A stretch of 64,000 nt of DNA from JAHZKN01 sp965250205. Its GTDB lineage: Bacteria > Pseudomonadota > Alphaproteobacteria > Rhizobiales > Hyphomicrobiaceae. The position numbers and the translations under genes are program-made. The notes under the pieces are model-generated. The model was not told the DNA's origin. It saw only the letters and a list, made by a program, of their open reading frames with translations, and made no database searches. The stretch is taken from positions 186,001 through 250,000 of the forward strand of contig CBDFNK010000023.1 of NCBI GenBank assembly GCA_965250205.1, written 5' to 3'. Shown piece by piece: positions 17,417 through 25,488 of this stretch (within the stretch, counting starts at the first letter, position 1; every line of letters begins with the position of its first letter).

Positions 17417-17770
17417 GATAGCAAAAATGAAAGTTCGACGCAGCCTGATGGTTTGAAATGGGAGCAAAAGGTTCCTCCCGTGGAACTCGCCCCGCCTAAG
17501 GACATTCTCAAGTATGCCAAGTTAGCCATGGCAAATGAGAAGTTGTGGAGCCTGTTCGTCGATCACGTGGGCAAGTGGCTTCCGGCTGAAGCAAATTTAG
17601 AGATGCACAAACTTGCTCGAACATTTGAGAAAGAAACCGGCATCTATATATCTCCTGAAGGTATATCAGATGCCTACAGATTGCTTCAAAGCGCAGCATC
17701 AAAAGATATCAATAAAAACGACGAAGCGGCGATGCTCGCTTATCTTACCAAGCATCGTTGTGAACTTTAA
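17414..17770 (+). CDS. Candidate immunity protein 4
   Basis: 118 residues from ATG 17414, which overlaps the toxin 3 stop as TGATG; an in-frame GTG at 17411 would add one residue. The protein is soluble and helical, with a Pro-rich start (VPPVELAPPKD) and a C-terminal half containing KETGIYISPEG and a possible helix YRLLQSAASKDI. No family recognised. Tight coupling to toxin 3 allows either assignment: partner of toxin 3 upstream, or of the PIN toxin 37 bp downstream. If it is not the partner of the PIN toxin, that toxin has no neighbour to neutralise it. Confidence 0.5.
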   Translation: MDSKNESSTQPDGLKWEQKVPPVELAPPKDILKYAKLAMANEKLWSLFVDHVGKWLPAEANLEMHKLARTFEKETGIYISPEGISDAYRLLQSAASKDINKNDEAAMLAYLTKHRCEL

Positions 17771-17807
17771 CTTTGGCTAGATTCAAATATTTTGGGTGGG
17801 TTGCAGA

Positions 17808-20234
17808 ATGTCACTTGAAAATGTAATTGTTGTCGACACTTCGGCTCTAAATACGTTACTCGAAGCACAGGGACGATCCGGTTTAGATGCACTTCTCAGC
17901 AGCAATTTGCGTATTGTACTGACTCGCAATGTAATTCAGGAAACACTTCAGCATCCAGACGTTGATCTAAAGAATACATTTGACAACTGGCGCAACGATC
18001 CGACGGTTGCTTCACAGCTTATAATTCCTCAAGATATTTATTTTGATCCGGTTGTTCAGCCTGGTCAGCCGCATGTAGATCCAAATCAATTAGGTGATTT
18101 GTCGATTTACGAATTTTTAAATCAAGACAACTCTCCCTATGCAGGTAGAGTTCTGGCTGACGACACGGACTTCTTAAATAATGCAGCTAATGGAAATCCA
18201 GACTTTGATCAAAATATATTAGCTCAATCAGGTCAATATGACAGGCCGTATAAGGGGACAGGTGAATTCCTAACAGAAAGATTAGACGCAGGAGCCCTTT
18301 CGCAGTCGCAGTATAACTCCGTTGTGTCTGAAATATCTGCCAGTGATCGTTGGCAAAATAATATTTCTGAAGATTTTAGGGGTGAATTTAAGTCTCCATT
18401 TGAAGTTGATCAGAGATTGCGATTGGGTGCTGCGGTCGACAGATTGACCGGCGGTGTTGCGAGTGTGTTTGTGCTGGCGGCAACGGCATATGTGACGAAC
18501 GTACTAATCACGCAGCATGCCGAAGCAAAAGGTGTTGCAGAAGGCCGCGAAGTATCGTGGACTGAAGCGGCTTCAGATCTTGGCCTTGAAATTGATCAGG
18601 CCTTCCTGACGGGTATTGCCGGTGATGTGGCGCAAGACTTGGCCATCTCCACGGTGCTTGGCCCTGTAGTCTGGGCTAAGCGTGCCTACGAACTTATGCA
18701 GTCGGGCGAAGATGCTACAACCCTCGTTCGACTTATGCGTGCCGCATATCCTGATAGCGCTGTTGTGCAAGCTTTAGACGGACTCGTTGATAGGATTGAA
18801 ACTTCAGGCGGTGGCGACTTCTTCTCTGCATCAAATGCACAAGCACGCGCAGACTTCTTAGCTCAACATGGACAAGGATTTGAAACTGTTTCGCAGGCAG
18901 CCATCGACTTTGAGCAACGCCGTCTAGCAGCATTCTCTTTTGCCGCGAATGGCGATATCGTCTCAGCGCTTGGTGAGTTTGACTTGCCGGATTTTGGACA
19001 AGAAACAGGGCAATCAGGAGAAGCTGACTACGAACAACTCGGCGGGTTTAATGTCTTCGTTCAGAGCGTAATGCAAACGCTTGCAACATTTACACAAGGC
19101 CAAAACTCTGGGTCAGGTCCAGGTTCAGTTGGTGACTCTATACTCAATTCAATCTCAGGTGGAGATGCCGCTCACAATAGTGCGCATAGTTTAGACTCGT
19201 CGGCGGGCAATTCATCAGTTGGTGTGGTCGAGGTTGGCTGGCCCCAAGAGGAAGCCTCGGGTTCGAGTGGATTGCGTGGTGGTATTTGGGGAAATCCCAA
19301 TGATCCAACTGCGCCTAGTGGCTATATTAGCTACGACAGCAATGGAAATAAGATTTACATTCGCACAAATGGCCCACAACCTGGACCTGTCACAAATCCA
19401 GGACCTACGTCGCAGATTGACCCACCCCCGTTTGGCCTCGGTGGCCCGACGAGCAGTGGCGGAGTACGGATTGCCTCAGATAATTTTGTCTACACGAGCG
19501 ATGCGAACGGCAATGTTATCTACGGTACACTTGATGAAAATGGGAATTTCATTGCTCTGACGACAGGTGTGACAGTCGGAGACGGTAATGGCGCGGTTAC
19601 GGCATTAGCAACAACTAGACATGACAACCAAGGTCAAGTTGTAGATGTTGTCCGCAGCATTCAACTGCGTGATGAAACGATTGCAGGCGGAGCCATCGGC
19701 TCTGTTCTGGGCTCCTCGCTTGGCAATGCCATTGGTGGCGACAATGTGTTTGCGCGCATCGGTGCGTCCACCGTGCTTGGTACCGTGTTGCAAAATGCAG
19801 GTGAGGTGTTTGGTGGCATTGCATCGGGTGCGTCTCCTGACGAAGCTTTCGACGCTGCAACCAGCAATATCGGTAACGATTTTGGAAACCAACTCCGCGC
19901 AGCCGGCGTTGGCGCCGTGTCGTCGTTCCTCACAGCTGAACTCGCCGATGAAATCGGCCTCGATGGCAGGCCGCGTGTCGCCCAAAAGTGGGAACCGGTT
20001 TTGGGATCAACGACACGCGCTAACAATGGATTTGGTGATCAGCTGTTCAATTATGCAGCGCAACGAAGTTCGAAGATGCGCTATGTTGGCATGACACGCA
20101 ACTTCGGAGGCCCGGAAGAAATGATCAAAGACCTACGGGTTGACGACCTCAAGACACACGTCTTCGCACAAGAAGACATCCGCACCGTCGCGCATGTAAA
20201 AACGAATGGCCGTGTTGGCTTGGAGCCCAACTAA
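17808..20234 (+). CDS. Toxin-like protein 4: PIN-domain RNase N-terminus plus shared C-terminal modules, altered tail
   Basis: 808 residues from ATG 17808; an in-frame GTG at 17796 is possible. Residues 1-125 have the PIN acidic set: VIVVDTSALN (Asp10), VIQETLQHP (Glu45), LGDLSIYEF (Asp97) and VLADDTDFL (Asp118/119/121). PIN domains are Mg-dependent RNases, usually intracellular VapC toxins. The middle has hydrophobic segments (about 215-290) and a Gly/Pro-rich linker (about 430-560). The glycine-zipper-like block AGGAIGSVLGSSLGNAIGGD and the constant tail follow. After EDIRTVAH the tail departs from its relatives and ends in VKTNGRVGLEPN, so the canonical KVV terminus is missing. No small gene follows. 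Confidence 0.6.
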   Translation: MSLENVIVVDTSALNTLLEAQGRSGLDALLSSNLRIVLTRNVIQETLQHPDVDLKNTFDNWRNDPTVASQLIIPQDIYFDPVVQPGQPHVDPNQLGDLSIYEFLNQDNSPYAGRVLADDTDFLNNAANGNPDFDQNILAQSGQYDRPYKGTGEFLTERLDAGALSQSQYNSVVSEISASDRWQNNISEDFRGEFKSPFEVDQRLRLGAAVDRLTGGVASVFVLAATAYVTNVLITQHAEAKGVAEGREVSWTEAASDLGLEIDQAFLTGIAGDVAQDLAISTVLGPVVWAKRAYELMQSGEDATTLVRLMRAAYPDSAVVQALDGLVDRIETSGGGDFFSASNAQARADFLAQHGQGFETVSQAAIDFEQRRLAAFSFAANGDIVSALGEFDLPDFGQETGQSGEADYEQLGGFNVFVQSVMQTLATFTQGQNSGSGPGSVGDSILNSISGGDAAHNSAHSLDSSAGNSSVGVVEVGWPQEEASGSSGLRGGIWGNPNDPTAPSGYISYDSNGNKIYIRTNGPQPGPVTNPGPTSQIDPPPFGLGGPTSSGGVRIASDNFVYTSDANGNVIYGTLDENGNFIALTTGVTVGDGNGAVTALATTRHDNQGQVVDVVRSIQLRDETIAGGAIGSVLGSSLGNAIGGDNVFARIGASTVLGTVLQNAGEVFGGIASGASPDEAFDAATSNIGNDFGNQLRAAGVGAVSSFLTAELADEIGLDGRPRVAQKWEPVLGSTTRANNGFGDQLFNYAAQRSSKMRYVGMTRNFGGPEEMIKDLRVDDLKTHVFAQEDIRTVAHVKTNGRVGLEPN
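19900..20190 (+). repeat. Toxin 3' tail repeat (copy in toxin 4, truncated)
   Basis: Begins CAGCCGGCGTTGGCGCCGTG. It is nearly identical to 14671 onward until GACATCCGCACCGTCGCGC at about 20192, where similarity stops. The last roughly 40 bases of the standard tail and the TGATGG are absent, marking the right edge of the island. Confidence 0.8.
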
Positions 20235-20395
20235 TTCCGCTGCACGCCCTGTCGTGCCCGCAACGAGGTGCTCAATTAACCGGCTTTTCTGGCGCGCGGT
20301 TCGCCTGCTTTTACGTGCATACATCGTAGCGTTTTTAGACCCCAGATCAGGTCTTAGCTACGTCTGACGCTAACATTTTGTGTGCAACTCGGCTT

Positions 20396-21262
20396 TTAAA
20401 ACCTACTTATCCAGTTGAGCGTCGCGTAGGGCGTTGTGTCTTCATCGATGTCGGCGGAGAGGCCGCCAGAGGCGGAGATTTCACCGCCTGCGAATTCATA
20501 GCGTGTAAACAATCCGGCGCGACCGCGGGTATAGACCAGATCACCATTGTCATGACTTTGGATGTGACCGTTCAGTCCTGCTTCTGGCCCAACAGAAAGC
20601 GTTGGTAGGACGCGGTAGCCGTAACGCGCGCGTCCAGAATAGGTGTCATGCGCGGTTGAGTAGAACGTATCAAGGGAGGCCCAGGCATTTTCTCCGAGAT
20701 TGAGCCACAGCTCAACGCCGCCTTTCACGCCCCACTCCGCACCTTGCACTTTGTTCTCTGGGTCAGCGGGGCCAATACGGTGGCTCGAGTAGGCGGCGCC
20801 AACAAAAACTTTAGTTGTCAATTCGCCCATGCGTTTGAGATAGCCGACGAGAACTTCGGCATACTGTGTGACCGCTTCAAAATTGAACAGGCGGGTGACG
20901 GGAGGGCAGCCAAGAACGGGGTGGCAACCAACGCTGCCAGGAACGGTGCGAAAGCCGGAATATTCATACTGACCGTAGCCGGTGGTGAAGCGAAGTCTCA
21001 GACCATCATCATGGATATGGCCGAACGGTGAGAGTGTCATGCCGGAATAGACAAGCCACGTATTCTTGGTTGCATCCGCGCCAATCCAAACCTCACGCCA
21101 CGGGATGGGCTCGGGATTGGCATCAGTTGCGGATGCAGGATGTGTGCTCCAGAAAATAAAACCCGTGATGAGGGAGATGAAAACGCGCGCAACCGCACGT
21201 CGGAATATGCCCGCACGTCGTGGTCCCGCTTGAGCCGCCCGATCCCACACAACGCTACCCAA
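20396..21262 (-). CDS. bcsS: BcsS-like cellulose biosynthesis-associated outer-membrane protein
   Basis: 288 residues with a basic N-terminus and a signal peptide (FISLITGFIFWSTHPASA). The mature part starts with REVWIGADATKNTWLVYSG and SPFGHIHDDGLRLRFTTGYG, the signature of the alphaproteobacterial BcsS family (CBP_BcsS). It alternates hydrophobic strands and ends YATLNWISRF, an aromatic C-terminus as in beta-barrel proteins. Its role in cellulose secretion is only known by association. No bcsA/B/C genes are in the window, so here it is an isolated member. It converges on the end of the toxin island. Confidence 0.75.
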   Translation of the reverse strand: MGSVVWDRAAQAGPRRAGIFRRAVARVFISLITGFIFWSTHPASATDANPEPIPWREVWIGADATKNTWLVYSGMTLSPFGHIHDDGLRLRFTTGYGQYEYSGFRTVPGSVGCHPVLGCPPVTRLFNFEAVTQYAEVLVGYLKRMGELTTKVFVGAAYSSHRIGPADPENKVQGAEWGVKGGVELWLNLGENAWASLDTFYSTAHDTYSGRARYGYRVLPTLSVGPEAGLNGHIQSHDNGDLVYTRGRAGLFTRYEFAGGEISASGGLSADIDEDTTPYATLNWISRF

Positions 21263-21553
21263 ATACTCATAAAGTTTACATACTGCCCGAACCGAGCAGT
21301 TCTTATCGTTATTGTGATATTAACCATGATGTTCTGGGGTCGGCAACTGGGTATACTAGAAAATACTTAAAGTATACTATAGTCTGCAAACACAACTTAA
21401 GCGTGCATGCTTTAACGTCCGCAGATCACCCATGGGACCAAGCTCGCGAGCCAAGCGACGCTCCTGGGGGGGTTGAGATACGTAATTGTCAAACGCTCAA
21501 AGGTGTTGCCATGATTGAGGCACGTGAAGGCGGTTTCAGGGTTTGGTGGCCCC
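21263..21553. other. Intergenic stretch before repeat copy C
   Basis: AT-rich upstream region of the BcsS-like gene. Two GTATACT motifs stand 20 bases apart (near 21352 and 21372). No gene supported. Confidence 0.3.
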
Positions 21554-21721
21554 TAGATCAAACCGCATTAAATCGGTTTCGATATATCGGTTTCGATATA
21601 ATGCAGATAAGTTGATCGTCAGTTATGGCCAGTTATGGCCAGTTATGGCCAGTTATGGGATGTCATGGGAGGGATAGAGCGTCGCGCAAATAGCTTTACT
21701 GGTACGAGAAAAGGCGCGATG
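21554..21721 (-). repeat. Dispersed intergenic repeat, copy C (diverged)
   Basis: On the plus strand, TAGATCAAACCGC opens it, GCAGATAAGTTGATCGTCAG follows, and ATAGAGCGTCGCGCAAATAGC lies near the end. It differs from the other copies by a duplicated 14-mer (TCGGTTTCGATATA twice, 21574-21601) and an expanded 10-bp tandem (see 21621). Confidence 0.75.
21621..21659. repeat. 10-bp tandem repeat inside repeat copy C
   Basis: AGTTATGGCC is present three times in perfect tandem plus a partial fourth unit. The other copies of the element have one loosely similar unit at this place (CCATGATTGG and variants). This looks like slippage expansion. Confidence 0.9.
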
Positions 21722-21739
21722 GCCTAGGCGTGCTCCAGG

Positions 21740-22294
21740 CTATTTTAGGTCTTTCAGTGCCGGGGCAAATCCTGCCAGCGATACGGGGATGCCAATGCCA
21801 GCCTCTTCCGTCTGAAAGATAATAAACACAGCCGTTTTCCCGGTCGACAAACGTTTGATCAGCTTGTCGTCAACGGTGACCTGGGCGTAGCAGGCAAACG
21901 AATGGCAGCGCAGAAATGGCGCATTGCCGATGTCCTTATCGTCAATTTTGAGCCCGATGCCGCGCGGCAGCAATATCCCAAGCGGGGCAAAAATCCTCAG
22001 CACCTTGGCGCCGTTGGAGAATTTCTGGAAATACACGGTCAGTCCCACGTTATCGCGATCTTCTGCCGTGACCGCCTGAACCAGAGCACAAATCTCGTTT
22101 TTAGCGCCTTGTGGTGGTGGCTTGCAGATCACCTGCCAGTCGCCATGTTGCGCGCGCACAGTGCCATCCTGTGGCTGTTGGGTTTGTGCGGCCGCTGGGC
22201 TGGTGAACGCCAACAGCAGGGCCAATAGTGTCAGACCCCATGAATAAATGCGCAGATTTGGGCTTTTGGGAGAGGTGCAAAGGGCGATGATCAC
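21740..22294 (-). CDS. Invasion-associated locus B (IalB) family protein
   Basis: 184 residues with a signal peptide (LTLLALLLAFTSPAAA) followed by QHGDWQVICKPPPQG, the W-x-V-x-C start of IalB-type domains. Further landmarks are FAPLGILLPRGIGLKID and a Cys pair (RCHSFACYAQ). IalB proteins are periplasmic or surface proteins of Rhizobiales, named from Bartonella erythrocyte invasion; in free-living species their role is unknown. The gene is single, transcribed away from the cytochrome oxidase cluster. Confidence 0.82.
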   Translation of the reverse strand: MIIALCTSPKSPNLRIYSWGLTLLALLLAFTSPAAAQTQQPQDGTVRAQHGDWQVICKPPPQGAKNEICALVQAVTAEDRDNVGLTVYFQKFSNGAKVLRIFAPLGILLPRGIGLKIDDKDIGNAPFLRCHSFACYAQVTVDDKLIKRLSTGKTAVFIIFQTEEAGIGIPVSLAGFAPALKDLK

Positions 22295-22739
22295 TCAGAA
22301 TCCTTCTCGTTTGTCGCGTTCGCGTGTCGTTGTGCCGGATTCGGAGGTCCATTTGGCGGCAGTTAAGTGTCGTCAATCCGAAAAATGTGGTTAGGCATCA
22401 AAATTTGCAGGGCTGGGGGTAACATTGCCTGTCATCAGGACACCAAAGCAACGCCTTGGTGATGATTGCAATTCCGCGCGTAGTTTTGCCACACAACGCT
22501 TGACTTAGGCGCGGAATGCCGGTTGACCTGTAGTGGACGGAAGAGGCGCATTCGTGGCGCGGACTTTGGCTTTTGTTTGTCATCACGGCAGATGAGAGCG
22601 AGAGGCGGCGTTGTCAGCGTTTGCGAGGCCATACTGGGACGTCTTTTTCAAGACGTTGATTTGGGCATGCATCTCTTTGAGACGAAGCATTGGGAAGGAG
22701 CTGGCTAAAAAAGCCAGCCCGGCACTGGGGAGCGGTTAC
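22295..22739. other. Divergent upstream region between IalB-like gene and coxB
   Basis: No convincing gene. It holds the promoters of both flanking genes. A small hairpin (CTGGCTAAAAAAGCCAG, 22701-22717) precedes the coxB ribosome-binding site GGGGAG. The coxB frame stays open upstream to 22611, but the signal peptide begins at 22740. Confidence 0.4.
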
Positions 22740-23633
22740 ATGGTGAATCGATTATTGGGTGCTGCGTTTTGCGCGGCCATTACATTGGCTTTGGTTATGG
22801 TCGTGGCTGTTGAGCCGGCACTTGCTGGAGTAGTTGGCGCGCCGACCGATGGTCAGATGAGTTTTCAGGAGCCGGTGACAGAAGTCGCACGCGATATTCA
22901 ATCGCTCTATAACACAATCAATTATATCATTATCGCTATTGCATTGTTCGTCACGGCGTTGATGGCTTACGTCATGTGGCGGTTTAGTGAGAAGTCTAAT
23001 CCAACTCCAAGCAAGACAACCCACAACACACTGCTTGAAGTGGCTTGGACGATCATCCCCATTCTCATCCTGGTCGCGATTGCGGTGCCATCGTTCAAAT
23101 TGCTGTACCTGCAGTATTCATTCCCCAAACCTGAAGTGACGATCAAAGCCATCGGTAACACATGGTCTTGGACCTATGAGTATCCTGACGAAGGTGAGTT
23201 TGAAATTTCTTCCAACATCTTGCCCGACGAAGATGCCATAGCAGAGGGCAAACCTCGCTTGTTGGCAGTCGATAACGAAATCGTTGTTCCGGTTAATAAA
23301 GTCGTCCACGTGTTGGTGACGTCAAATGATGTGATCCATAACTGGACAGTGCCATCATTCGGTTCAAAAATTGACGCCGTCCCAGGGCGCACGACGATGA
23401 CTTGGTTCAAAGCAGAAAAAGAGGGCGTCTATTACGGCCAGTGCTCTGAGCTTTGTGGGCTTGACCACGCGCGCATGCCGATTGCGGTGCGCGTCGTGAA
23501 CGATGAAGTCTACAAAAAGTGGATTGAAGCTTGGAAAGAAGACGACGAAGATCTGGCCAAAGAAGTTCTTGATGCGGTCGCAGCTGCGCCTTCCAAGACT
23601 TCACAAAAAGTGGTGCAGGTTTCAAAAAAATAG
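22740..23633 (+). CDS. coxB: Cytochrome c oxidase subunit II
   Basis: 297 residues. The start was set at ATG 22740 because GGGGAG lies 7 bases upstream and the signal peptide (LGAAFCAAITLALVMVV ... PALA) starts there. Two transmembrane helices follow (about 60-85 and 100-125), then the periplasmic cupredoxin domain. The CuA ligands are visible: His in DVIHNWTVPSFG and the set GQCSELCGLDHARM (two Cys, His, Met). It receives electrons from cytochrome c in the aa3-type terminal oxidase. First gene of the cox cluster. Confidence 0.96.
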   Translation: MVNRLLGAAFCAAITLALVMVVAVEPALAGVVGAPTDGQMSFQEPVTEVARDIQSLYNTINYIIIAIALFVTALMAYVMWRFSEKSNPTPSKTTHNTLLEVAWTIIPILILVAIAVPSFKLLYLQYSFPKPEVTIKAIGNTWSWTYEYPDEGEFEISSNILPDEDAIAEGKPRLLAVDNEIVVPVNKVVHVLVTSNDVIHNWTVPSFGSKIDAVPGRTTMTWFKAEKEGVYYGQCSELCGLDHARMPIAVRVVNDEVYKKWIEAWKEDDEDLAKEVLDAVAAAPSKTSQKVVQVSKK

Positions 23634-23723
23634 GCGTTTAGCCAACGCCGGAGCTGATACGCGTTATGAGTTCCGGCACTATCAATTCTAGGGATAATCC
23701 CAAGGCACAAGGGCAGGAAGAAA

Positions 23724-25337
23724 ATGAGTACGACGGCACAAGCAGCAGACGATCACACGCCGCGCGGTCTAAAGCGCTGGATTTTTTCCACAAATCACAA
23801 AGACATTGGCACCATGTATTTGATCTTTGCCATGGTCGCAGGTGTTATCGGTGGCATTCTTTCAATTTACATGCGTCTTGAGCTGCAAGAGCCGGGCATG
23901 CAGTTTTTCGCAAACGGCCATTCGTTCAATGTGTTTGTTACAGCCCATGGTTTAATCATGGTGTTCTTCATGATCATGCCGTCAACAATGGGCGGATTTG
24001 GTAACTGGTTTGTGCCACTACAGATTGGCGCGCCGGATATGGCCTTTCCACGCATGAACAACGTCTCGTTCTGGTTGTTGCCCGTCTCTCTCACGTTGCT
24101 GGTGACATCCCTGTTTGTACCAGGACCTCAAGGCATGAATGGCGTCGGTGCCGGTTGGACTGTTTACGCGCCATTGTCTACGAATGCTGGCCACCCAGGG
24201 CCTGCCATGGATTTTGCTATTCTGGCGCTGCACGTTGCCGGTGCCGCATCCATCCTAGGTGCCATCAACTTCATCACCACAATCTTCAACATGCGGGCCC
24301 CTGGCATGACGCTGCACCGGATGCCACTGTTTGTGTGGGCGGTCTTGGTTACAGCGTTCTTGCTGCTATTGTCGCTGCCGGTTTTGGCAGGTGCCATCAC
24401 CATGCTGCTGACCGATCGTAACTTTGGCACCACATTCTTTGATGCCCAAGGGGGCGGTGATCCGTTGCTTTATCAGCATTTGTTCTGGTTCTTTGGTCAT
24501 CCGGAAGTCTACATTCTGATCATTCCAGGCTTTGGTATTGTTAGCCACATCGTATCGACTTTCTCGAAGAAGCCTGTGTTTGGCTATCTCGGCATGGTTT
24601 ACGCTATGATTGCGATTGGTGTGGTTGGCTTTATTGTCTGGGCGCACCACATGTATGCCGCAGGCATGAAGGTCAACACGCAAGCCTACTTTATGGCAGC
24701 AACATTGGTCATTGCGGTGCCGACGGGCGTAAAGATTTTCTCATGGATTGCCACTATGTGGGGCGGATCAATTTCGTTTCGCTTGCCGATGATGTGGGCG
24801 CTAGGCTTCATCTTCTTGTTTACCATCGGGGGTGTAACAGGTGTGATGCTATCTCAAGCAGGTGTCGACCGTGCGCTACACGATACCTACTACGTGGTTG
24901 CCCACTTCCACTACACGATGTCGATCGGAGCGCTGTTCACGGTGTTCGCGGGTTACTACTATTGGTTCCCAAAGATGACCGGTTACATGCTGTCAGAATT
25001 TTGGGGCAAACTGCATTTCTGGCTCACGTTCATCGGCGTCAATGTCTTGTTCTTCCCGCAGCATTTCCTTGGTCTGGCGGGTATGCCACGGCGTATTGCA
25101 GACTATCCGGATGCGTTCGCGCTGTGGAATGAAGTCTCGTCCTATGGCTCTTACATTACGGGCGTCGGGACGATTTGCTTCTTCATAGGGTTGGCTGTGG
25201 CGTTTGCGCGCAAGGAAAAAGCTGGCAACAACCCATGGGGTGCAAGTGCCACGACACTCGAGTGGACCCTGTCTTCACCACCACCGTTCCACTGCTACGA
25301 AACCCTGCCTCGCATTGAGGGTTCGGATAAGCACTAA
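23724..25337 (+). CDS. coxA: Cytochrome c oxidase subunit I
   Basis: 537 residues, twelve transmembrane helices. Haem/copper ligands are in the expected places: TAHGLIMVFFMIMP (low-spin haem His), FWFFGHPEVYILIIPGFG (CuB His and cross-linked Tyr), AHHMYAAG (two CuB His), and VVAHFHYTMSIG (haem a3 and haem a His). This is the proton-pumping catalytic subunit of an A-type haem-copper oxidase. It starts with MSTTAQAADDHTPRGLKRW after GGCAGGAAGAAA. Confidence 0.97.
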   Translation: MSTTAQAADDHTPRGLKRWIFSTNHKDIGTMYLIFAMVAGVIGGILSIYMRLELQEPGMQFFANGHSFNVFVTAHGLIMVFFMIMPSTMGGFGNWFVPLQIGAPDMAFPRMNNVSFWLLPVSLTLLVTSLFVPGPQGMNGVGAGWTVYAPLSTNAGHPGPAMDFAILALHVAGAASILGAINFITTIFNMRAPGMTLHRMPLFVWAVLVTAFLLLLSLPVLAGAITMLLTDRNFGTTFFDAQGGGDPLLYQHLFWFFGHPEVYILIIPGFGIVSHIVSTFSKKPVFGYLGMVYAMIAIGVVGFIVWAHHMYAAGMKVNTQAYFMAATLVIAVPTGVKIFSWIATMWGGSISFRLPMMWALGFIFLFTIGGVTGVMLSQAGVDRALHDTYYVVAHFHYTMSIGALFTVFAGYYYWFPKMTGYMLSEFWGKLHFWLTFIGVNVLFFPQHFLGLAGMPRRIADYPDAFALWNEVSSYGSYITGVGTICFFIGLAVAFARKEKAGNNPWGASATTLEWTLSSPPPFHCYETLPRIEGSDKH

Positions 25338-25342
25338 AATAC

Positions 25343-25382
25343 GCCAACCAGCGCTCACCTGGTGAGGGCGGCGCTGGTTGGC
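25343..25382 (+). terminator. Strong hairpin after coxA, possible attenuator
   Basis: GCCAACCAGCGC (25343-25354) pairs perfectly with GCGCTGGTTGGC (25371-25382) over a 16-base loop. No T-run follows, so it may act as partial terminator or mRNA stabiliser between the core subunit genes and ctaB. Confidence 0.6.
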
Positions 25383-25488
25383 AACGGTCTGTTTTGGGCG
25401 GGGCCTCATGACAATCCCGCCTTTGGTTCCAAAAATAGAACTAAAAATAAAAAACGTGACTTGAGCGTATTTGGGAGGAACATTGGCA

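Noticed and set aside
21220..21615. 131-residue plus-strand frame
   Set aside because: It runs into repeat copy C, has no ribosome-binding site and no protein-like pattern.
21615..21660. Possible CRISPR array
   Set aside because: The repeats are 10 bp in direct tandem with no spacers.
24366..24683. Minus-strand frame inside coxA
   Set aside because: Shadow of a highly conserved gene.
25343..25382. Strong hairpin read as a full terminator
   Set aside because: No T-run follows, and the downstream genes belong to the same oxidase assembly set; kept only as hairpin/attenuator.
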